Positions 45,841 through 54,331 of a stretch of 64,000 bases of DNA are shown here, in pieces. Where the stretch lies: assembly GCF_010095445.2 (NCBI RefSeq), contig NZ_WFGV02000005.1, positions 1-64,000 on the forward strand. The letters are read 5' to 3'. Position 1 is the stretch's first letter. Every line of letters begins with the position of its first letter. The notes under the pieces were generated by a model. It searched no databases and was not told the DNA's origin. It saw only the letters and a program-made list of their open reading frames with translations. The stretch comes from Pseudomonas sp. TNT3 (lineage in GTDB: Bacteria > Pseudomonadota > Gammaproteobacteria > Pseudomonadales > Pseudomonadaceae). The position numbers were made by a program, and so were the translations under genes.

Positions 45841-46022
45841 TGTAGCAGCTGTCGAGCTTGCGAGGCTGCGGTGTGGCGAGGGGATTTATCCCCGTTCGAC
45901 TGCGCAGCAGTCGCAAAGATTTTGGGGCCGCTGCGCGACCCAACGGGGCGGTGCGACGGTTCACTAAATCCCCTCGCCACACCGCAGCCGAACGCAGCCT
46001 CGCAGGCTCGACAGCTGCTACA
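45841..46022. repeat. Nested REP elements: family A palindrome interrupted by a family B palindrome
   Basis: The outer arms TGTAGCAGCTGTCGAGC...GAGGCTGCG (45841-45870) and CGCAGCCTCGCAGGCTCGACAGCTGCTACA (45993-46022) belong to family A. Where other copies have a loop of about 40 bases, this one contains a complete family B element with 18-base perfect arms (GTGTGGCGAGGGGATTTA at 45871-45888; TAAATCCCCTCGCCACAC at 45966-45983). A short copy of GCAGCC lies beside the junction. The element fills most of the gap before the PAS-LuxR gene. Confidence 0.87.
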
Positions 46023-46130
46023 TAGGGAAACTGCAGCGGCCGTTGAAGGTCTTTGCACTATCGCAAGTCGCTGAGGTCGACATCTTCACTGAGCACCGCA
46101 AGTTGGTGCGGACCTATAAGTGGAGAGCCA

Positions 46131-47627
46131 ATGAGCCAGGACGTCCTGACCACCGAAACCAATCGCCGCCAATTGCAGCAGATCATCGCCGGCCTGTCTG
46201 ATGGTGTGATCCTGCTCGAACTTGACCAGACCATTCTGTGGGCGAACGAAGCTGCACTGACGATGCACGGTGTGGGTCGCATCAGCGATCTGGGCGCCGA
46301 TTCCACGGAGTACGCCAAGCGTTTTGCCTTGCGCTATCGCAATAATCACCCGGTCGCCGTCGAAAACTACCCGATCAACCGCGTTGCCCGTGGCGAGACC
46401 TTCGGCGACGTGCTGGTTGAAGTGACCCCGGTTGACGATGACGAACGCGTCTGGGTACACAACGTGCGCAGCATGGTGCTGACCGACAGTGCCGGCGACC
46501 CTGAGTCGCTGGTGCTGATCATGGACGATGTGACGGAATGGGCCAGCGCTGAACAGCGGTTCGAAAAGACATTCCATGCCAATCCGGCGCCGGCAGTGAT
46601 CTGCCGTCTCAGCGATTTGCGCTACATCAAGGTCAACTCGGGCTTTTTGGAGATGACCGGTTACACCCGCGATCAAGTGATCGGTGCTTCGACCTATGAG
46701 CTGGATATCCTGGAGGGTGCCGAAAAAAAGGACCTGGCAATCGCACGATTGCGTGAACACGCGACCATTCCGCAAATGCAGGCTGAATTGAAACTTCCTG
46801 AGGGCGGTAGCAAACAGGTAATCGTTGCCGGGCAGCCGCTGGATTTCAACGAAGAGGACTGCATGTTGTTTTCCTTTGTCGATATGGAACCCCGGCGCAA
46901 GGTCGAGGTAGCGCTGCGTCAAAGTGAAGAGCGGTTCGCCAAGGCTTTTCGTCTGACTCCGGTACCGATCCTGGTATGCGGCGCCAGCGATCAGGTGGTG
47001 ATGGATATCAATGAAGCCTTCCTCGACACCTTCGCTTATCCCAGTGAAGAAGTGCTGGGCAAGACCATTACGGAAATCGGCTTTATCCATGAAAAGGGTG
47101 CTCAGGCACGCCTGTTTGCCGCCTTGGAGAAATCGGCCAGCCTGGACCGCATCGATGTCAGCCTGCGAAAGAAAAACGCCGAGCTGATCGACTGCGCCGT
47201 GTCGGCCGACACCGTGAACATTCAGGACAACCCTTGCTACCTGCTGGTAATGATGGACATCACCGAGCGTAAACGCACTGAGTTGGAGCTGGTGGCGGCG
47301 ATCGAAGAAGTGATGAAAGACGCGTCATGGTTCAGTCGCACGCTGATCGAGAAGCTTGCCAATGTGAAAAGCGTCAATTCGCCGAAACTCCTCAGCGCGT
47401 CTTTTACTGATCTGACGGCGCGCGAGCGTGACGTGCTGGAGTTGATCTGCGAAGGCTTGGCTGACAAGGAAATTGCCGCTCGACTGAAATTGGCGCCCAA
47501 CACGGTGCGTAATCACGTATCGACCATCTATTCGAAGCTCAATGTACACAGCCGGAGTGAGGCGATTGTCTGGGCGAGGGAGCGTGGCTTGTTTTCGGGC
47601 GAATGGAGAACCAAAGGACAGCGATAG
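46131..47627 (+). CDS. Multi-PAS LuxR-family transcription regulator
   Basis: This 498-residue soluble protein has three PAS domains (about 12-135, 145-265 and 275-395; QQIIAGLSDGVILLE, RFEKTFHANPAPAVICRL, RFAKAFRLTPVPILVCG), followed by a LuxR helix-turn-helix (about 430-490; LTARERDVLELICEGLADKEIA). There is no kinase or receiver domain, so ligand or redox sensing by PAS probably acts directly on DNA binding. The start at 46131 has GGAG 5-9 bases before it. Its target genes are unknown; it stands alone. Confidence 0.85.
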   Translation: MSQDVLTTETNRRQLQQIIAGLSDGVILLELDQTILWANEAALTMHGVGRISDLGADSTEYAKRFALRYRNNHPVAVENYPINRVARGETFGDVLVEVTPVDDDERVWVHNVRSMVLTDSAGDPESLVLIMDDVTEWASAEQRFEKTFHANPAPAVICRLSDLRYIKVNSGFLEMTGYTRDQVIGASTYELDILEGAEKKDLAIARLREHATIPQMQAELKLPEGGSKQVIVAGQPLDFNEEDCMLFSFVDMEPRRKVEVALRQSEERFAKAFRLTPVPILVCGASDQVVMDINEAFLDTFAYPSEEVLGKTITEIGFIHEKGAQARLFAALEKSASLDRIDVSLRKKNAELIDCAVSADTVNIQDNPCYLLVMMDITERKRTELELVAAIEEVMKDASWFSRTLIEKLANVKSVNSPKLLSASFTDLTARERDVLELICEGLADKEIAARLKLAPNTVRNHVSTIYSKLNVHSRSEAIVWARERGLFSGEWRTKGQR

Positions 47628-47821
47628 GGTGCAAATGCACTAAGCGAGGGGGTGCAAATGTACGTGTCGTGCGGGAGGCGCTACTCGTAGCCTGTAAAGA
47701 ATGCGACATGGGGGTCCAGACCCTGGTTGCGTTTTTGTGAACCCGCTGAAGGAATTGCAATATTGACAACGAACACAGCAGTACGCCGGTCGATTTTGCG
47801 CCGCTGCCGAGGTGAATTCTT

Positions 47822-48070
47822 ATGATTTCTCTAGTGCAATTGCGTACCGAACTGGAGCGGAGTTTTTCACCCTTGGCCTGTGATTGTAGTTTGACGGGTG
47901 ACAACTCGTTAACGGTGAAGCTTTACCATCCCGCATCAGGCCAGGTGGATCTGGTGGTCAGTGGATTGAGCCTGCACAACCTCAGAACGCCCAATGCGGT
48001 GGCGGCGCTGGTAGAAGAGCTGCGCTACGAGCTTGAAAGTAACAATCTGCATCAACTCGGCCCTTTGTAG
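47822..48070 (+). CDS. DUF1652 family small protein
   Basis: This 82-residue protein starts MISLVQLRTELERSFSPLAC and continues with VKLYHPASGQVDLVVSGL, a pattern of the Pseudomonas DUF1652 family. Members are small cytoplasmic proteins with no known function. It is set apart from neighbours by about 190 and 140 bases. Confidence 0.75.
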   Translation: MISLVQLRTELERSFSPLACDCSLTGDNSLTVKLYHPASGQVDLVVSGLSLHNLRTPNAVAALVEELRYELESNNLHQLGPL

Positions 48071-48212
48071 TCACAAAGTGGCCATTTACTGGCATTGAAC
48101 GCTGGCTAGGCTATAAGGAAAGCGAGGGTATTATTTTCTGTGACCGGTCCGCGATTTCGCGGTGTTGTCGTCGTGTCGCGGAAAGTGTCGATTACTTACC
48201 GCGGGTCAGCCT

Positions 48213-48434
48213 ATGAACAGTCTTGGGAAACGTATTTTTTCGCCGCTGTCGCTTGTCCTTTGCGCACTGATTGTGGCGGGTTGTTCCAGTCCGCCACCGC
48301 CGCCACCTCCCGCTCCGCCACCGCCGCTCGAACGCACCTGCGAAACATCACAAAGCACTGAGGTGCAAGGTGATATGCGAGGTGATGGTCAGGTAACGCG
48401 TCAGACCGAATTGACGCGCTGTATCACTCAGTAA
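48213..48434 (+). CDS. Small Pro-rich lipoprotein
   Basis: This 73-residue protein has a signal sequence with a lipobox (LIVAGC), then a run of Pro residues (SSPPPPPPPAPPPPLE) and a C-terminal segment with two Cys (TCETSQS and TRCITQ). It should be anchored in a membrane by lipid on Cys28. The Pro run is likely to act as a stiff spacer. No function is known. Confidence 0.75.
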   Translation: MNSLGKRIFSPLSLVLCALIVAGCSSPPPPPPPAPPPPLERTCETSQSTEVQGDMRGDGQVTRQTELTRCITQ

Positions 48435-48445
48435 ATACCGCACCC

Positions 48446-48550
48446 GGTGGGAGCAAGGCTTGCCCGCGATGGTCGTCAACGATGATGTGTTCTTACTGGA
48501 CATACGCGTCATCGTTAACGGCCATCGCGGGCAAGCCACGCTCCCACAGG
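48446..48550. repeat. REP-like palindrome pair, family C
   Basis: GTGGGAGCAAGGCTTGCCCGCGATGG faces CCATCGCGGGCAAGCCACGCTCCCACAGG. A second inner dyad (GTCAACGATGATG against CGTCATCGTTAAC) lies in the loop. It separates convergent genes. Confidence 0.85.
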
Positions 48551-48564
48551 GGGACGCTGTTGTA

Positions 48565-49332
48565 TCAGGAAAGGAATCCACCATCCACGTTCAAGGAAAC
48601 ACCGGTGGTGTAGCTCGAAGCATCGCTCGCCAGGTACAGCACCGCCCCTGCCATTTCACTCGGATCGGCCACACGCTTCAGCGGGATCTGCTGCAGTGCG
48701 GTATTGAGAATGGCCTCGTTTTTCACCAATGCAGACGCAAACTTGGTGTCGGTCAGGCCCGGCAGCAGCGCATTGCAGCGGATGCCGAACTGCGCGCATT
48801 CCTTGGCGAAGACCTTGGTCATGTTGATCACGGCGGCCTTGGTCACCGAATAGATGCCCTGGAACACGCCCGGCGAAACGCCATTGATCGACGCGACGTT
48901 GATGATGCTGCCGCCGCCGTTCTCGCGCATCAGCTTGCCGGCTTCCACCGACATGAAGAAGTAGCCGCGAATGTTCACGTCGACGGTTTTCTGGAAGGCG
49001 CTGAGGTCAGTGTCCAATACGTTGCAGAATTGCGGATTGGTCGCGGCATTGTTGACCAGGATATCGAGACGACCGAACTGTTCCTTGATACCGGCGAAGA
49101 CCTGGCTGATCTGGTCCATTTCACCAATGTGGCAAGCGACGGCGGTGGCTTTGCCGCCTGCCGCGATGATCGCGTCGGCGACGTGCTGGCAACCGTCGAG
49201 CTTACGGCTCGAGACGATCACGTGGGCACCTTGCTGGGCCAGCAGTTTGGCGATGGCTTCACCGATACCGCGGCTGGCGCCGGAGACGAAAGCGATCTTG
49301 CCGTCGAGGTCGAACAACTGAGTCTTGGACAT
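48565..49332 (-). CDS. SDR-family oxidoreductase
   Basis: This 255-residue short-chain dehydrogenase has the cofactor motif SGASRGIGEAI (about residue 17), the NNAA motif and the catalytic Ser and YSVTK (Tyr/Lys). A C-terminal family end LNVDGGFLS is present. The exact substrate is unknown. It follows the phosphotransferase gene by 44 bases on the same strand; such SDR/phosphotransferase pairs often accompany acyl-CoA dehydrogenase genes, not seen here. Confidence 0.87.
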   Translation of the reverse strand: MSKTQLFDLDGKIAFVSGASRGIGEAIAKLLAQQGAHVIVSSRKLDGCQHVADAIIAAGGKATAVACHIGEMDQISQVFAGIKEQFGRLDILVNNAATNPQFCNVLDTDLSAFQKTVDVNIRGYFFMSVEAGKLMRENGGGSIINVASINGVSPGVFQGIYSVTKAAVINMTKVFAKECAQFGIRCNALLPGLTDTKFASALVKNEAILNTALQQIPLKRVADPSEMAGAVLYLASDASSYTTGVSLNVDGGFLS

Positions 49333-49376
49333 GGAATTCCCTTGTAAAAAGTCTTGTTATTGGGCCTGAAGCGTTA

Positions 49377-50444
49377 TCAAAGGCTGGATTTCTGGATGAC
49401 CTGCAAGCTCATCTGCTCCAGCAGTTTGTTCATGTGAATGAACTGCGCGAAGCGTTTGTCCTGGGTCTGACCATGGAAGAAGCGGTAGTAGATCTGCTGC
49501 ACGATCCCGGCCAGGCGAAACAGGCCGTAGGTGTAGTAGAAATCGAAATTGTCGATCTGAATGCCCGCACGCTCGGCGTAGTAGTCGACGAACTCGCGGC
49601 GCGTGAGCATGCCAGGCGCATGGCTCGGTTGGCGGCGCATGAGTTGGACCGGCGCGGGATCACCAGCCTCGATCCAGTAGGCGAGGGTATTGCCCAGGTC
49701 CATCAGCGGGTCGCCGAGAGTGGTCAGTTCCCAGTCGAGCACACCGATGATCTGCATTGGGTTGTTCGGGTCGAGGATTACGTTGTCAAAGCGGTAGTCG
49801 TTGTGAACGATGCTCGACGTTGGGTGATCGGCGGGCATCTTGTCATTAAGCCAGGCTTTCACCACTTCCCATTGAGGGGCGTCCGGGGTCAGGGCTTTTT
49901 CGTAGCGATCGCTCCAGCCGCGGATCTGCCGCGCCACGTAGCCTTCGGGTTTGCCAAGGTCGCCCAAGCCACAGGCCTTGTAGTCGACCTGGTGCAGCTC
50001 GACGAACTTGTCGATGAAGCTCTTGCACAGGGTTTCGGTGTTCGCGGCATCGAGCCCCAGTTCCGGTGGCAGTTCAGAGCGCAGGATGATGCCATTGACC
50101 CGTTCCATCACATAGAACTCGGAGCCGATCAACGATTCGTCGGTGCAGTGTACGTAGGCTTTGGGACAGTACGGGAAGCCGTCACGCAGTTGATTGAGGA
50201 TGCGAAATTCGCGGCCCATATCATGCGCGGACTTGGCCTTGTGGCCAAAAGGTGGCCGACGCAGGACAAACTCTTGTTCGGGGTATTCCAGTAGATAGGT
50301 GAGGTTTGATGCGCCACCCGGGAACTGGCTGATGCGAGGCAAGCCACTCAAGCCAGGAATGTGGGCCTTGAGGTAGGGGTCGATAAGGCTGGCATCGAGT
50401 TCTTCGCCGGTGCGAGTACGGGTGGACTGGTCAGTAAGCGCCAT
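49377..50444 (-). CDS. Phosphotransferase family protein (acyl-CoA dehydrogenase-associated APH type)
   Basis: This 355-residue kinase-like protein has an N-terminal GGASNLTYLL nucleotide loop, the Brenner motif IVHNDYRFDNVIL (catalytic Asp) and the metal-binding GVLDWELTTLGDP. It belongs to the APH group resembling the N-terminal kinase of ACAD10, which phosphorylates hydroxyacyl chains in animals. The substrate in bacteria is not known. It is probably in an operon with the SDR gene. Confidence 0.85.
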   Translation of the reverse strand: MALTDQSTRTRTGEELDASLIDPYLKAHIPGLSGLPRISQFPGGASNLTYLLEYPEQEFVLRRPPFGHKAKSAHDMGREFRILNQLRDGFPYCPKAYVHCTDESLIGSEFYVMERVNGIILRSELPPELGLDAANTETLCKSFIDKFVELHQVDYKACGLGDLGKPEGYVARQIRGWSDRYEKALTPDAPQWEVVKAWLNDKMPADHPTSSIVHNDYRFDNVILDPNNPMQIIGVLDWELTTLGDPLMDLGNTLAYWIEAGDPAPVQLMRRQPSHAPGMLTRREFVDYYAERAGIQIDNFDFYYTYGLFRLAGIVQQIYYRFFHGQTQDKRFAQFIHMNKLLEQMSLQVIQKSSL

Positions 50445-50588
50445 GCTTATCCCTTCTGCTTATTCTGGTGGCCTGAAACTATTGGCTAATCTAATGCGCA
50501 CACCCGGCACCCACAACCACCAACCGCCCTTATAGGTGAGCGTGTTGCCGGGCGATCATTGTTTTTGATACAGCTGTTTGAATTGCGC

Positions 50589-51554
50589 TTACAGCACTGC
50601 GCTACTCAGGGCAGTCGGCAGGCTGACCGGTGTCAGCACCGGCTCGCCCGAGAAGAACGCCACTAGATTGCGACCCACCAATTCCACGGTGCCTTGAGTG
50701 GCCTCGGGCGACAGCCCGGCGACATGCGGAGTAAGGATCACATTGGCCAGGGCTTTCAGGGCATCCGGGACATGGGGTTCATTGTCGAAGACATCCAGCG
50801 CCGCTCCGGCGATCCTGCGTTGCTCAAGGGCGCTGATCAGGTCTGCGGTTGCGACCACACTGGCACGAGCGATGTTGACGATAAAGCCGTTCGGGCCCAA
50901 AGCATCGAGCACTTGCCTGTTAATCAGGTGCCGGGTGCCTATGCCGCCGGGTGTTGCGACCACCAGGAAGTCCGATGCACGCGCCAGCTCGGTTGGGGTG
51001 GAGCAAAAATCGTACGGCACGTCTTTGCGGTGTTGCCGGTTGTGATAGCTCACCGTCATGTCGAAGCCAAGGGCGGCGCGTTTGGCGATGGCCATGCCGA
51101 CGGCACCGAGGCCGAGAATGCCCAGGTGTTTGCCTGCCAGGGAAGGGCGCATGATCTTCGGCCACTCGCCCCGGCGTACGGCAGAATCACAGCGGGGGAT
51201 ATCGCGCACCAGCGACAGCAGCATGGCCATGGCGTGGTCGGCAACCGAGGAGGCGTTGACCCCGGCGCCGTTGGTGACGGTGATGCCCCGGTCGGCAGCG
51301 GCTTGCAGGTCGACGTGTTCATAACCGGCACCGATCACGCAGATGATCTTGAGCGCCGGCAGTGCGGCAATTTCATCGGCGTATAAACCCAGCGGGCCAC
51401 GGGTCAGGACTGCGTCGATTTGAGCACCATGGCGGGTGATGGCTGCCGCGCGTTCGGCAGGTGTCGGGGCCAGAATCAGGTGGAAGCCCTGGTGTTCGAG
51501 AATCGGCAGGTAGTCATTGATAGTTTCAACCAGTATCAGAACGGTTGCGGGCAT
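50589..51554 (-). CDS. D-isomer-specific 2-hydroxyacid dehydrogenase (glyoxylate/hydroxypyruvate reductase-like)
   Basis: This 321-residue protein has the Rossmann motif GLGAVGMAIAKRA (about residue 150) and the catalytic residues of the family (NIARAS with the Arg; DVFDNEPH with the Glu; LTPHVAG with the His). The basic residues after the second strand (YHNRQHRK) suggest NADPH preference. It stands alone on the minus strand. Confidence 0.88.
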   Translation of the reverse strand: MPATVLILVETINDYLPILEHQGFHLILAPTPAERAAAITRHGAQIDAVLTRGPLGLYADEIAALPALKIICVIGAGYEHVDLQAAADRGITVTNGAGVNASSVADHAMAMLLSLVRDIPRCDSAVRRGEWPKIMRPSLAGKHLGILGLGAVGMAIAKRAALGFDMTVSYHNRQHRKDVPYDFCSTPTELARASDFLVVATPGGIGTRHLINRQVLDALGPNGFIVNIARASVVATADLISALEQRRIAGAALDVFDNEPHVPDALKALANVILTPHVAGLSPEATQGTVELVGRNLVAFFSGEPVLTPVSLPTALSSAVL

Positions 51555-51729
51555 TACTATGCTCCTGTGGTCGTAGGCGTGTCGGGCGTCATACGTCGTT
51601 TCAGAGTGCTGATTACAGAACCACTTGGCAATGGTGGTTATCGCCGCGTCGGTGTTTTTCAGTCTGGCCTGCTTCGCGCAAGAAGCAAATTTACGACTCA
51701 GCTACCTGCAAGGGTTTTGAGGTCATGGC

Positions 51730-51757
51730 GCAGCACACTGCAAATGCAGTGTGCTGC
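51730..51757 (-). terminator. Perfect hairpin after the small exported protein gene
   Basis: GCAGCACACTGCA and TGCAGTGTGCTGC form a 13-bp perfect stem with only two bases between arms. It starts 7 bases past the stop codon of the minus-strand gene. There is no U-tract, so it may act as a stability hairpin. Confidence 0.5.
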
Positions 51758-51764
51758 TTAAGTG

Positions 51765-52205
51765 TTACTGGGTCGTTAGCGACTGGTTAGCCTTGTTTTG
51801 TTCCGCCAGTGCGATGGCTTTGAAATCATAGGTCGGGTAGAACTCGGTTCTGTAGGTTCCCCACGCCGTATTTTCGAGTGCAAGGTTTACTTCAGCCAAA
51901 CGAGAGGCTGGAAGTCGCAGTGTGACGACTTGTCCGATGCCCATCATGATGTTCCAGCTGACAACCTCGACTCCCGCGGGAGGGAATGTCTTATAGAAGC
52001 CTTGGCGGGCAAGCTGAGCTTTCAGTTCGCCCAGGGGCCTTGACTGATCATGCTTTAAAAAAACTGTCAGCATGACGGCATTTTCCGGTGTGGCAACGGC
52101 AGTTTTAGCAGCGGAGTTTGTTGTTGTCTGCGCATTGACCGCGCCGCAGAAGGCTGCGGAAACAAATAGCGTAGATACCAGCAATGTCCTGATTGTTTTC
52201 CGCAC
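51765..52205 (-). CDS. Exported small protein of unknown function
   Basis: This 146-residue protein has a clear signal peptide (about 1-25, ending GAVNAQ), a Thr/Ala-rich linker and a compact domain (MLTVFLKHDQSRPLGELKAQ; VVTLRLPASRLAEVNLALEN) without Cys. Nothing recognised beyond export. It is 100 bases downstream of another small exported protein gene on the same strand. Confidence 0.7.
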   Translation of the reverse strand: MRKTIRTLLVSTLFVSAAFCGAVNAQTTTNSAAKTAVATPENAVMLTVFLKHDQSRPLGELKAQLARQGFYKTFPPAGVEVVSWNIMMGIGQVVTLRLPASRLAEVNLALENTAWGTYRTEFYPTYDFKAIALAEQNKANQSLTTQ

Positions 52206-52305
52206 GGTGAATCTCCATGTTTGAACTTGGTCGATGGTAATTCAAATAAAGTTACAATTCGGGTCAGGACCCGGCAGAGAGATAATGTAGAGATGATCGA
52301 TTGAT

Positions 52306-52830
52306 TTATGGAATTGCAGGTGTGCCCGGCTTAAGCGCAGAGGGTGTCTCTACAGTTCCAGTGTAAGGGGCATGAACGACATGAATGCGCACAAGCGGGT
52401 TGTTTTCTACCATGTCTCGGGGCACTTCACGAGAGTAGGTGAACTCACTCTGATTCAATGTTTCCAGCCGCCTGACCATTGTCTTGGTCGGCCCGACATC
52501 GGGTACCAGAACGTGGGTTTTATGATCGCCGGTGATAAAGAAGTACCCGCCACCTCCATTGTCGTACTTTGATTTTCCTGTGTCGGTGTAAAAAAACTCA
52601 TAGCGATTGCGTTCCGGGTCCCACGTCGATATTCCGACCACGCCTGGATAATTGGCTTTCACGTCCGTTTGTGGGGCACCCTCGATATACACCTTGGTGG
52701 TCAGCCATCGAGGAGAGGAGGCCAGGTCTCGGATATCGGCCGTGGCGGGCGCTTGTTGTGCAAAGCTACCGAGTGGACACAACAGTGCCGCCAGAAGCAG
52801 GCATCTGAACGTCATCGTTTTTTTATGCAT
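52306..52830 (-). CDS. Exported DUF4822-like protein
   Basis: This 174-residue protein has a signal peptide (about 1-24, ending GSFAQ) and a beta-rich domain with YPGVVGISTWDPERNRYEFF and DNGGGGYFFITGDHKTHVLVPD, close to what I recall of the DUF4822 family. Its function is unknown. The surrounding DNA (about 51.6-53.05 kb) is visibly richer in A and T than the window as a whole. Confidence 0.65.
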   Translation of the reverse strand: MHKKTMTFRCLLLAALLCPLGSFAQQAPATADIRDLASSPRWLTTKVYIEGAPQTDVKANYPGVVGISTWDPERNRYEFFYTDTGKSKYDNGGGGYFFITGDHKTHVLVPDVGPTKTMVRRLETLNQSEFTYSREVPRDMVENNPLVRIHVVHAPYTGTVETPSALKPGTPAIP

Positions 52831-53055
52831 GGAACTATCGCCTTCTCAGATTTATTGATTGCCGCTTTTTAGGTGTACACATTCAAAGCGCAAAAAATAT
52901 AGTCCGAGAAGACGGGTCGCTCAATAGCGGGCGGATGCTTGTTACAATTAAGTGTTTATGTTTAAAGTAGTGCGCTGTATAGGTTTTTATATGTTTTGTC
53001 TGTAGGACTATTCCTGCTTATATAAAGTGATAGATCATATTGCTTGAAGAGTATT

Positions 53056-53640
53056 TCAAGCCTGGCTCAGAAAACACCGTGCTGCCTCGAGAATCTCATC
53101 GGATAACGGTTCGCCCCGAGTGGCCCGGGCAAGAGTGAGTGCCCCCACCATTAACGAATACTGCACCAGCGCCTGCTGTCGATCCTGAGCGTCGTCGCCA
53201 GTGTTCTGCAACGATCCAAAAATTTGTAGCAATTGGTTGAGCCCTTCATTGAATGTCTGATGCAATCCGCTATCGACGGCTTCGTGGCACATGTCCCCGG
53301 CAAAGGCCACTACCGGGCAACTGTCACCCGGGTTGTCGCGACTGGCGGCTGACAAGTAAGGCTCGATGAGGGCGCGGCGGGCAGTGTCGTTATCCGCACT
53401 CTCAGCGATTCTGGCTTGCCAACGCTCACCCGACTGCTGGAACGCGCGATCACTGGCCTCCCGCGCCAAGGCTTCCTTGGACTCGAAATGGCCATAGAAG
53501 CCGCCGTGGGTCAGACCTGCAGCGGCCATGACATCGATGACGCTGATTCCGTGCAGCCCCCGCTCACGGAACAGGCGCGTGGCGGAATCAACGATGATTT
53601 CGCGGTTGAGATCAGCTTGTTTGCGGGAAACACGGGGCAT
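53056..53640 (-). CDS. TetR-family regulator
   Basis: This 194-residue protein has a TetR helix-turn-helix (IIVDSATRLFRERGLHGISV; AGLTHGGFYGHFESKEALA) and a C-terminal domain with Cys in DSCPVVAFAGDMCHE. Its gene lies 29 bases after a tautomerase gene on the same strand, so the two are likely in one transcript. Confidence 0.87.
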   Translation of the reverse strand: MPRVSRKQADLNREIIVDSATRLFRERGLHGISVIDVMAAAGLTHGGFYGHFESKEALAREASDRAFQQSGERWQARIAESADNDTARRALIEPYLSAASRDNPGDSCPVVAFAGDMCHEAVDSGLHQTFNEGLNQLLQIFGSLQNTGDDAQDRQQALVQYSLMVGALTLARATRGEPLSDEILEAARCFLSQA

Positions 53641-53669
53641 GGGCGGCTCACAGCTATAAAGGTGGGAAA

Positions 53670-54053
53670 TCAGAGGGCGTACTGGGCAATTCCGTTGCCG
53701 AACGACCAGTTTTCTTTCTTCACTTCCACCAGATTAATGAATACATCCTCCCGGTGCACCGCCAGCTCAGCATTAAGGTTGTCGACGATGGTCTTGTAGA
53801 GGAGTTTCTTCAGGTCATCGGAACGGCCTTCACTCAGGGTGATCTGGATCATTACCAAATTGTCGGTGCGGTGGATGCCCAGGTACTGAGGATCGAAGAT
53901 GAAATGATCTTCGTCGTGTTCGTTCAGGACCTGAAAATTATCGTTCTCCGGCACAGATATGGCGCTACGCATCGCGGCATAAATCTGCTGACCAACACGT
54001 TTGGCGAAGGTGGGGTCCTGATTTTTTTTGATGTCGACGCGAACCAGTGGCAT
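53670..54053 (-). CDS. Tautomerase family protein
   Basis: This 127-residue protein starts MPLVRVDIKKNQ, giving the N-terminal Pro that is the catalytic base in the tautomerase superfamily. Its length is that of the longer, fused type (about 130), not the 62-residue 4-oxalocrotonate tautomerase. The substrate is unknown. It is followed by the TetR gene. Confidence 0.82.
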   Translation of the reverse strand: MPLVRVDIKKNQDPTFAKRVGQQIYAAMRSAISVPENDNFQVLNEHDEDHFIFDPQYLGIHRTDNLVMIQITLSEGRSDDLKKLLYKTIVDNLNAELAVHREDVFINLVEVKKENWSFGNGIAQYAL

Positions 54054-54331
54054 GGGATGACTCCAGTCAATTGTCAGTCAAGCCAAAATACATGATGGTG
54101 GACCTTTATCAAGCGGGGAATGACGGTTCTCCTTTAATGTAATGGGGACCTGTAGGTGGGTGATTTCGCGTACATCATCTGATCCGTACAACCACTCCTC
54201 AGCTAAGTCTTTGCTTCTGTTCATTAATCCCGGACAATCGCGCCCCTGTTTCGGCCAGGGCGCTGCCTGTCGGATTTTTCCGACTCGTCCTGACCGGGTA
54301 GCAACTGACCGGAATGCGGAGATCCCACCGG

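Noticed and set aside
54078..54331. Open frames on both strands in the gap before the amino acid transporter
   Set aside because: They are short, have no family pattern and overlap the expected promoter region.
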